From Clostridiales bacterium (GTDB lineage: Bacteria > Bacillota > Clostridia > Lachnospirales > Lachnospiraceae), in contig JAGZDD010000132.1 of the NCBI GenBank assembly GCA_018369015.1, positions 1-10,947 of the forward strand: DNA of 10,947 nt, in the 5' to 3' direction. The notes below the pieces were generated by a model. The model made no database searches. It saw nothing but the letters and a program-made list of their open reading frames with translations, and was not told the DNA's origin. How positions within the stretch are numbered: position 1 is the stretch's first letter; every line of letters starts with the position of its first letter. The translations under genes and the position numbers were made by a program. Below, in pieces: positions 6,006-10,947 of this stretch.

Positions 6006-7097
6006 ATGAAGACATATAAATTATTAACGCCAGGTCCATTGACGACAACGAAGACTGTGAAGGAGGAAATGCTTTTTGACCATTGTACATGGGATGACGA
6101 TTATAAGCAGATTACTCAGAAAATCCGCAGAAATCTTTTAAAGCTGGCAAAGGCAAGCGAGGATGAGTATACGGTAGTATTAATGCAGGGAAGCGGAACC
6201 TTTGGCGTTGAATCTGTGCTTTCTAGTGTGATTGGAGATGAGGAAAAACTGCTCATTGCAGCTAACGGCGCCTATGGCGAGCGCATGGAGGATATTGCAA
6301 AGCACAGCCGTATTGATTATACTATTTATAATGAGCATTATAACAAAGTGCCTGACGCTAAGAAGATTGGAGATATTTTGGACAAGGACCCAAAAATCAC
6401 TCATGTTTCTATGGTACACAGCGAAACAACTTCTGGCATTTTAAATGATATTGAATCCGTGGCCCGGGTTGTTAAGGAAAGAGGGAAGGTATTTATTGTA
6501 GATGCTATGAGCAGCTTTGGCGGTATGGATATTCCTGTGGAGTCCATGGGCATAGATTTCCTTATAAGCTCTGCCAATAAGTGTATTCAGGGCGTTCCCG
6601 GTTTTTCCTTTATCATTGCCAGAAGAAGCCTTCTCTTAGAGAGCAGAGGGAAAGCAAGAAGCCTTTCTCTTGATTTATATGACCAGTGGGAAACTATGGA
6701 AAAGGATGGAAAATGGCGTTTTACTTCACCGACCCATGTTGTTCTGGCCTTTGCGAAGGCCATGGAGGAGTTGGAGGCAGAGGGCGGTATTTCAGCCCGC
6801 AGTGCGCGCTATACAGACAATAACCGTCGTCTGATTGCAAAAATGAAGGACCTGGGTTTTAAAACCTATATTGATGAAACGCACCAAAGTCCGATTATTA
6901 CAACCTTTTTATTTCCGGAAAATGTCTTGTATTCCTTTAGCGATATGTATACATATATTAAAAACCGGGGCTATGCCATTTATCCCGGAAAGGTGACGGA
7001 GGCTTCCACATTTAGAATTGGGAATATCGGGGAAATTTACAGTGAGGATATTGACAAGCTGATTGAAATTATCAAGGATTTTTTGGAAACGATTTAG
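6006..7097 (+). CDS. phnW: 2-aminoethylphosphonate:pyruvate aminotransferase
   Basis: PhnW transfers the amino group of 2-AEP to pyruvate, giving phosphonoacetaldehyde and alanine; it is a cytoplasmic PLP enzyme of fold type I. The 363-residue length is normal. It begins with the PhnW-typical L-L-T-P-G-P-L-T-T-T and then D-H-C-T-W-D-D-D-Y (residues 25-33). G-S-G-T-F-G-V-E (62-69) binds the cofactor phosphate, V-D-A-M-S-S-F-G-G contains the PLP-ring aspartate D166, and S-S-A-N-K places the Schiff-base lysine at K192. Start ATG 6006 follows GGAAAGGG by 8 bases; the ATG at 6001 stops at once. It lies between the transporter and phnX in the same orientation and shares their transcript. The leader before it is a 52-base-type repeat hairpin. 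A different class V aminotransferase is unlikely given the phnX neighbour. Confidence 0.95.
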   Translation: MKTYKLLTPGPLTTTKTVKEEMLFDHCTWDDDYKQITQKIRRNLLKLAKASEDEYTVVLMQGSGTFGVESVLSSVIGDEEKLLIAANGAYGERMEDIAKHSRIDYTIYNEHYNKVPDAKKIGDILDKDPKITHVSMVHSETTSGILNDIESVARVVKERGKVFIVDAMSSFGGMDIPVESMGIDFLISSANKCIQGVPGFSFIIARRSLLLESRGKARSLSLDLYDQWETMEKDGKWRFTSPTHVVLAFAKAMEELEAEGGISARSARYTDNNRRLIAKMKDLGFKTYIDETHQSPIITTFLFPENVLYSFSDMYTYIKNRGYAIYPGKVTEASTFRIGNIGEIYSEDIDKLIEIIKDFLETI

Positions 7098-7142
7098 CCT
7101 GGCGGCCAAATCGTAGGACATATCATGTTAGGAGACGTAAAG

Positions 7143-7919
7143 ATGAGCAAAATTGAAGCAGTAATTTTTGATTGGGCAGGAACAACCGTAGATTTTGGGT
7201 GCATGGCTCCGGTTCAGGCATTTATGGAGGCATTTAAGGCAGAGGGCATTGTTCCTACAATGGATGAGATTCGTGGACCTATGGGAATGTTAAAGAGAGA
7301 CCATGTGAAAACAATGATGTCTATGGACCGTATCGGCGGGCTGTGGAAAGAGCTTCACGGCAAAGACTGGGATGAAGCTGATGTAGACCGGGTTTATGAA
7401 AAGAGTGAGAAAGGGATTATTGACATTGTAGAGAATTTTGCTGCGCCAAAGCCTTTTGTCCTTGAAGCTGTGAAGGCCCTCCGGTGCAAGGGGATTAAAA
7501 TTGGCTCTACAACCGGCTATACAGATGCCATGATGGAGCTTGTTGTACCAAAGGCTAAGAGCCTTGGTTATGAGGCGGATGTATGGTTCTCGCCGGACAG
7601 TGTGGAAGGCTGCGGCCGTCCGCTGCCCTATATGATTTATAAAAATATGCAGGCATTGCGTATTTCTGGTGCTGACGCGGCAATTAAGGTGGGCGACACA
7701 GTGGCGGATATTAAAGAAGGTAAAAATGCCGGAATGATTTCTGTAGGTATTGTTGAAGGAAGCTCAGTTATGGGGCTTTCTGAGGATGAGTTTAACGCTC
7801 TCGATAAAGAGGCTTACCGCAGGCTTTACGCAAAGACGGAAGAAGTGTTTATCCGGGCTGGGGCAGACTTTGTACTTCCGAATATGAAGGCTTTGCCAGC
7901 ATTGATTGAAGTGTTGTAA
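7143..7919 (+). CDS. phnX: Phosphonoacetaldehyde hydrolase (phosphonatase)
   Basis: PhnX splits the carbon-phosphorus bond of phosphonoacetaldehyde to acetaldehyde and phosphate, the second step after PhnW. It is a HAD-superfamily enzyme of 258 residues. The nucleophile loop is F-D-W-A-G-T-T (D10, with the phosphonatase-typical alanine at position 12). M-G-M-L-K-R-D-H carries the Schiff-base lysine K51, the feature that separates phosphonatases from other HAD enzymes. S-T-T-G (122-125) is HAD motif 2, G-R-P-x-P (158-162) holds the basic residue region, and V-G-D-T-V-A-D (183-189) is the acidic metal loop. The start is ATG 7143, 8 bases after AGGAG (7130-7134); the upstream in-frame ATG at 7125 overlaps that ribosome binding site and is rejected. 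It is last in the operon, 45 bases after phnW. Bases 7920-8032 show no clear terminator, only a weak CTTTGCT/AGCAAAG pairing (7922-7928 with 7961-7967). Confidence 0.95.
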   Translation: MSKIEAVIFDWAGTTVDFGCMAPVQAFMEAFKAEGIVPTMDEIRGPMGMLKRDHVKTMMSMDRIGGLWKELHGKDWDEADVDRVYEKSEKGIIDIVENFAAPKPFVLEAVKALRCKGIKIGSTTGYTDAMMELVVPKAKSLGYEADVWFSPDSVEGCGRPLPYMIYKNMQALRISGADAAIKVGDTVADIKEGKNAGMISVGIVEGSSVMGLSEDEFNALDKEAYRRLYAKTEEVFIRAGADFVLPNMKALPALIEVL

Positions 7920-8032
7920 TGCTTTGCTGTCTATACCTTATTATGTTCTTACGCTGAGAGAGCAAAGTGTTTGAGGCTGGCCGGAGCAGTAACAATAATG
8001 AACCGTTGACATAACATTTTTGGAAAAAAAGA

Positions 8033-8060
8033 TTGACAGCGAGAGAAATTATGCTAAAAT
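8033..8060 (+). promoter_or_regulatory. Sigma-A type promoter of pheST
   Basis: TTGACA (8033-8038), a 16-base spacer and TAAAAT (8055-8060) with an upstream TGC extended -10 (8052-8054) make a strong housekeeping promoter. The transcript would start near 8067 and run into the T-box leader. A second TTGACA at 8016 has no partner -10. Confidence 0.8.
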
Positions 8061-8066
8061 GATAGT

Positions 8067-8351
8067 GATATGTTAAAGGCGTTGATTGTGTTTTAAGTAT
8101 ATATTTTCTTTCAGAGAGAAGAAGTCATCGGCTGAAAGCTTCTTTAAGTTCAGATATATACCGACTTTCTCACAGGAGCCGCGTTTTTGAAGCTGTTTGC
8201 GTAGTTGTAGGAAACGCCGCAGGTGTGCGTTATACACATGAATGAGAGTCTTTGAAGAACTCCGGAGTAACGGATTATTTCAAAGGAATCAGGGTGGTAT
8301 CGCGGAGTTTATTTCGTCCCTTAATTTATATTAAGGGACGTTTTTTTTTTT
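8067..8351 (+). promoter_or_regulatory. T-box leader, phenylalanine-tRNA responsive, controlling pheST
   Basis: T-box RNAs sense uncharged tRNA and allow read-through of a terminator. The T-box sequence AGGGTGGTATCGCG (8291-8304) matches the consensus apart from one base (T in place of the first C of ACCGCG). Its TGGT fits the ACCA end of a tRNA with discriminator A, as in tRNA-Phe. Stem I closes with GTATATA (8097-8103) and TATATAC (8155-8161); TTC at 8149-8151, followed by A on the 3' side just before the closing stem, is the likely Phe specifier codon. A GCGTTT/AAACGC stem lies further on, then Stem III CTTTGAA/TTCAAAG (8250-8256 with 8279-8285). The terminator follows at 8315. The downstream genes being pheS and pheT confirms the specificity. 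Stem I seems short for a T-box. Confidence 0.9.
8315..8351 (+). terminator. T-box-controlled rho-independent terminator
   Basis: CGTCCCTTAA (8315-8324) pairs perfectly with TTAAGGGACG (8331-8340) around a six-base loop and is followed by eleven T. This is the attenuator hairpin competing with the T-box antiterminator. Confidence 0.92.
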
Positions 8352-8617
8352 ACTATGAAAGCTCGGCAAGCGGACGCACAGACGGGCAAGCTCTCTTGAC
8401 CGGATGCGCGGACATTTGCCGACAAGACGGAATGAGCACGGGCTGCCGTTAGGCAGCGGAAAGTGCGGCGCTGCGTGCCTGTGACACGCGTTTAGCGCCG
8501 ACCGGAGTGGAACGTAGACATACCGTCGGTGATTGCGGGAGTGCGCAGCACGGAGCAATCAGCTTTCATGCGTGGTGGTGCCGCGCCTAGCGCGGCATGA
8601 AAGTTTACTATGAAAGC
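8349..8617. mobile_element. GC-rich folded insertion flanked by 14-base direct repeats
   Basis: TTTACTATGAAAGC occurs at 8349-8362 and again at 8604-8617, 255 bases apart, and the sequence between is clearly GC-richer than the genes around it. Stems include CGGCAA/TTGCCG (8364-8369 with 8416-8421), GCTGCC-GTTA-GGCAGC (8442-8457), GATTGC/GCAATC (8531-8536 with 8555-8560) enclosing GTGC-GCA-GCAC, and CTTTCATG/CATGAAAG (8563-8570 with 8596-8603) enclosing CCGCGC-CTA-GCGCGG. There is no coding frame of note and no transposase. If one repeat plus the insert is removed, the T-box terminator joins directly to the hairpin and ribosome binding site of pheS, a normal layout. This suggests a non-autonomous element with target duplication; an ancient structured leader is the alternative. 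Confidence 0.5.
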
Positions 8618-8657
8618 CCTGGACGCCATGGAAAGCATGGCAATAATAATGAAAGGA
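8618..8657 (+). repeat. Single copy of the hairpin/ribosome-binding-site repeat before pheS
   Basis: GCCATG (8625-8630) pairs with CATGGC (8636-8641) around GAAAG, followed by AATAATAATGAAAGGA, which includes the pheS Shine-Dalgarno. Compared with the phnW copy, the fourth pair is A-T instead of G-C, so both arms changed together. The preceding CCTGGACGCC matches the CCTGGATGCC of the array at 9708-9915. Confidence 0.7.
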
Positions 8658-8666
8658 AGAATATTC

Positions 8667-9686
8667 ATGCAAAATAAGTTAAAGCAAATTCGTGACGAAG
8701 CGATTGAAAGAATCAATGCTGCCAGAGAGCTTGACAAGCTTAATGATATTCGTGTGGCATTTTTAGGAAAAAAGGGCGAATTGACAGCGATCATGAAATC
8801 CATGAAGGAGCTGGCGCCGGAAGATCGTCCGGCCTTTGGCGCTATGGTCAACCAGGCCAGAGCAGAAATTGAGGGCGCGCTTGAGGAAATGAAAGCTTCT
8901 CTTGCCAAGGCTGCCCGTGAATTACAATTAAAATCCGAAGTGATTGATGTAACGCTTCCGGCAAAGAAAAATAATGTAGGACACCGTCATCCAAATAGCA
9001 TTGCCTTAGAAGAAGTTGAACGCATTTTCGTTGGTATGGGCTATGAGGTTGTCGAAGGCCCGGAGGTAGAAAAGGACTACTATAACTTCGAGGCATTAAA
9101 TATTCCGGCGAACCATCCGGCGAGAGACGAGCAGGATACATTTTATATTAATGCGAATATGCTTTTGCGCAGCCAGACTTCGGGAGTACAGGTACACACC
9201 ATGGAAAACAGCCCCCTGCCGATTAAGGTGATTGCCCCGGGCAGGGTTTACCGTTCCGATGAGGTGGATGCGACCCATTCTCCGTGTTTCCATCAGATTG
9301 AAGGCCTTGTTGTCGGCAAGGATATAACCTTTGCAGATCTTAAGGGAACGCTGGCGGAGTTTGCAAGAGAAATGTTTGGTGAAAACACAAAAGTAAAATT
9401 CCGTCCTCATCATTTCCCATTTACAGAGCCAAGCGCCGAGGTGGATGTCACTTGCTTCAAGTGCGGCGGCAAAGGCTGCCGTATGTGCAAAGGCTCCGGC
9501 TGGATTGAAATTTTAGGCTGCGGCATGGTTCATCCCAATGTTTTGCGCATGAGCGGCATTGATCCTGATGAATATTCCGGTTTTGCTTTTGGCGTAGGCT
9601 TGGAGCGTATCGCCCTTCTTAAGTATGAAATTGATGATATGCGGCTGATGTATGAAAATGATGTACGGTTTTTAAAGCAGTTTTAA
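8667..9686 (+). CDS. pheS: Phenylalanyl-tRNA synthetase alpha subunit
   Basis: PheS is the catalytic subunit of the alpha2-beta2 class II synthetase that charges tRNA-Phe. The 339 residues match the usual bacterial length. An N-terminal coiled-coil-forming region (about 1-90) precedes the catalytic core. Motif 2 is G-R-V-Y-R-S-D-E-V-D-A-T-H (residues 192-204), motif 3 is G-V-G-L-E-R (309-314), and a Cys cluster (C263, C266, C271, C274) has the CxxC-x4-CxxC pattern seen in many Firmicute PheS proteins. The start is ATG 8667, 9 bases after GAAAGGA; the frame is open back to an ATG at 8610, but those 19 codons are the repeat hairpin and are rejected. It sits 315 bases after the T-box terminator, unusually far, because of the insertion at 8349-8617. 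Confidence 0.97.
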   Translation: MQNKLKQIRDEAIERINAARELDKLNDIRVAFLGKKGELTAIMKSMKELAPEDRPAFGAMVNQARAEIEGALEEMKASLAKAARELQLKSEVIDVTLPAKKNNVGHRHPNSIALEEVERIFVGMGYEVVEGPEVEKDYYNFEALNIPANHPARDEQDTFYINANMLLRSQTSGVQVHTMENSPLPIKVIAPGRVYRSDEVDATHSPCFHQIEGLVVGKDITFADLKGTLAEFAREMFGENTKVKFRPHHFPFTEPSAEVDVTCFKCGGKGCRMCKGSGWIEILGCGMVHPNVLRMSGIDPDEYSGFAFGVGLERIALLKYEIDDMRLMYENDVRFLKQF

Positions 9687-9707
9687 AAACGTCAGCCATT
9701 GAATCAG

Positions 9708-9915
9708 CCCGCAAGGGGGATAACCATACGCCGTGAAAAATATGGCAATAATAAGGAAACCCCGCAAGGGGATACCTGGATGCCGTAAAAAACACGGCAA
9801 TAATAAGGAAACCCCGCAAGGGGATACCTGGATGCCGCAAAAAACACGGCAATAATAAGGAAACCCCGCAAGGGGATACCTGGATGCCGCAAAAAACACG
9901 GCAATAATAAGGAAA
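9708..9915 (+). repeat. Tandem array of four 52-base units between pheS and pheT
   Basis: Units begin at 9708, 9760, 9812 and 9864, exactly 52 bases apart. Each contains CCCC-GCAA-GGGG (a four-pair stem with a GNRA-type loop), the link ATACCTGGA, a second hairpin TGCCGT or TGCCGC against ACGGCA, and the tail AATAATAAGGAAA. Units 2-4 are almost identical (one T/C change in the second stem), while unit 1 is diverged but keeps pairing through G-T (GCCGT with ATGGC). Inside the array each AGG can pair with the CCT after the next GGGG, enclosing the GCAA hairpin; only the last unit leaves AAGGAAAGG free, and this serves pheT. Because 52 is not a multiple of three, the minus strand shows repeat peptides in all three frames; these are not genes. 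Confidence 0.9.
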
Positions 9916-9927
9916 GGAACGAGAGAA

Positions 9928-10947
9928 ATGAATACACCTTTATCGTGGATTAAGGCTTATGTGCCGGAGCTTGATGTGACAGCACAGGAATATACAGATG
10001 CAATGACTCTGTCTGGCTCTAAGGTGGAAGGCTATACAGAGCTGAATAAAAATCTTGAAAAAATTGTTGTTGGAAAAATTGAGAAAATAGAGAAACACCC
10101 CGATGCGGATAAGCTGATCATTTGCCAGGTAAATGTGGGTGAAAATGAACCGGTTCAGATTGTGACCGGAGCGCCCAATGTGAGCGAGGGAGATCTTGTA
10201 CCTGTTGTTTTAGTCGGCGGCAAGGTGGCGGGAGGACATGATGGAAGTCCGCTGCCTGAGGATGGCGTTAAAATTAAAAAAGGTAAGCTCCGGGGCGTAG
10301 AAAGCTATGGCATGATGTGTTCAATTGAAGAACTGGGCTCTTCTCGTGACATGTACCCTGAGGCTCCGGAAAACGGCATTTATATTTTTAAGGATAACGA
10401 TGTAGCGCCTGGGGATGATGCGGTAGCGGCCTTAAACCTTGATGATGTAGTTATTGAATATGAGATTACCTCGAACCGGGTAGACTGCTTTGGTATTCTC
10501 GGCATTGCCAGAGAAGCTGCGGCAACTTTCAGAAAGCCGTTTGTGCCGCCGGTTGTAAAGGTAGAGGAAAATGACGAGGATGTTAATGATTATATCCAGG
10601 TTGAAGTCAATGACGCAGATCTTTGCCCCCGCTACTGCGCGAGAGTTGTAAAAAATATTAAAATCGGCCCTTCCCCGAAGTGGATGCAAAGACGTCTGGC
10701 TTCCCAGGGCATCCGCCCTATTAATAATATTGTAGATATTACTAACTATATTATGGAAGAATATGGACAGCCTATGCATGCCTATGATTTGGACACAATT
10801 AAGGGAAATAAAATTATTGTCCGCCGTGCCGGTGACGGCGAGCAGTTTGTAACGCTGGATGGACAGACACGTTCTCTGGATAAAAATACGCTGATGATTT
10901 GTGACGCAGAGGAACCGATTGGCATTGCCGGGATTATGGGCGGGCAA
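9928..10947 (+). CDS. pheT: Phenylalanyl-tRNA synthetase beta subunit, N-terminal part (cut by window end)
   Basis: This is the first 340 residues of a subunit that is normally about 800 residues long; the frame is open to the window end. Residues 1-40 are the start (S-W-I-K-A-Y-V-P, T-L-S-G-S-K-V-E-G). Residues 42-152 form the EMAP/Arc1p-like tRNA-binding domain, with H-P-D-A-D-K-L (57-63), V-T-G-A-P-N-V (79-85) and L-R-G-V-E-S-Y-G-M-M-C-S (121-132). From about 180 comes T-S-N-R-V-D-C-F-G-I, followed by the B3/4 editing-domain region with R-P-I-N-N-I-V-D-I-T-N-Y (263-274) and Q-P-M-H-A-Y-D-L (281-288). That domain hydrolyses mischarged Tyr-tRNA-Phe in known PheT. The start is ATG 9928, 9 bases after AAAGGA. 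It is co-transcribed with pheS under the T-box, with the four-unit repeat array lying in the 241-base gap between them. Confidence 0.97.
   Translation, partial: MNTPLSWIKAYVPELDVTAQEYTDAMTLSGSKVEGYTELNKNLEKIVVGKIEKIEKHPDADKLIICQVNVGENEPVQIVTGAPNVSEGDLVPVVLVGGKVAGGHDGSPLPEDGVKIKKGKLRGVESYGMMCSIEELGSSRDMYPEAPENGIYIFKDNDVAPGDDAVAALNLDDVVIEYEITSNRVDCFGILGIAREAAATFRKPFVPPVVKVEENDEDVNDYIQVEVNDADLCPRYCARVVKNIKIGPSPKWMQRRLASQGIRPINNIVDITNYIMEEYGQPMHAYDLDTIKGNKIIVRRAGDGEQFVTLDGQTRSLDKNTLMICDAEEPIGIAGIMGGQ

Noticed and set aside
7922..7967. Terminator after phnX
   Set aside because: Only a seven-base pairing with a 32-base loop and no T run; too weak to call.
7985..8012. Degenerate copy of the hairpin repeat (GCAGTAACAATAATGAA)
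   Set aside because: The tail resembles CAATAATAATGAAAGG, but no hairpin of the family precedes it and no start codon follows, so the match may be chance.
8610..8666. Nineteen-codon upstream extension of pheS
   Set aside because: It covers the conserved hairpin repeat and the ribosome binding site of the ATG at 8667; the 339-residue form is the usual length.
9708..9915. CRISPR array
   Set aside because: The 52-base units are directly adjacent with no variable spacers and no cas genes; they are plain tandem repeats.
9619..9937. Three minus-strand frames of 75-77 codons with a repeating peptide
   Set aside because: They are the 52-base tandem array read in three phases; the period is not a multiple of three and there is no ribosome binding site.
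10432..10947. 171-codon minus-strand open frame
   Set aside because: It is the antisense shadow of pheT, whose conserved domains are unmistakable on the plus strand.

Overview
The window looks like a chromosomal segment of a Gram-positive, low-to-mid GC Clostridia, probably Lachnospiraceae-like. The basis is the SpoIID-type sporulation-family fragment, the T-box control of pheST, the strong GGAGG-type ribosome binding sites, and intergenic regions packed with hairpin repeats. The species cannot be named from the sequence alone.

Layout. (1) 1-651: the C-terminal part of a SpoIID/LytB-domain protein, followed by a bidirectional hairpin terminator (714-769) and a folded intergenic element (785-925). 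(2) 938-1774, minus strand: a YihY/BrkB-family membrane protein with a GTG start. (3) 1775-2459: a 685-base divergent intergenic region. It holds several strong hairpins, one 164-base element with perfect 17-base terminal inverted repeats, and a Pho-box-like series of hexamers at 11-base intervals just before the next operon. (4) 2460-7919: a five-function operon for uptake and breakdown of 2-aminoethylphosphonate (2-AEP): ABC ATPase, double permease, lipoprotein binding protein, PhnW aminotransferase and PhnX phosphonatase. PhnW plus PhnX turn 2-AEP and pyruvate into alanine, acetaldehyde and phosphate, so the operon probably feeds on phosphonate for phosphorus (perhaps also nitrogen and carbon). 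(5) 8033-10947: the pheST operon, with a strong promoter, a phenylalanine T-box leader, pheS, a tandem repeat array, and the 5' part of pheT, cut by the window end.

Three things stand out. First, the permease and binding-protein genes are one uninterrupted reading frame, although the second carries its own ribosome binding site and lipoprotein signal. The junction contains A AAA AAT, where a -1 slip leads directly into TGA. Second, a 52-base element with two hairpins and a built-in Shine-Dalgarno-like tail appears before three genes (phnW, pheS, pheT). Its stems show compensatory base changes, and it is tandemly repeated four times between pheS and pheT. Third, a GC-rich folded segment of about 255 bases, bounded by 14-base direct repeats, sits between the T-box terminator and pheS. 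No tRNA, rRNA, CRISPR array or transposase gene was seen.
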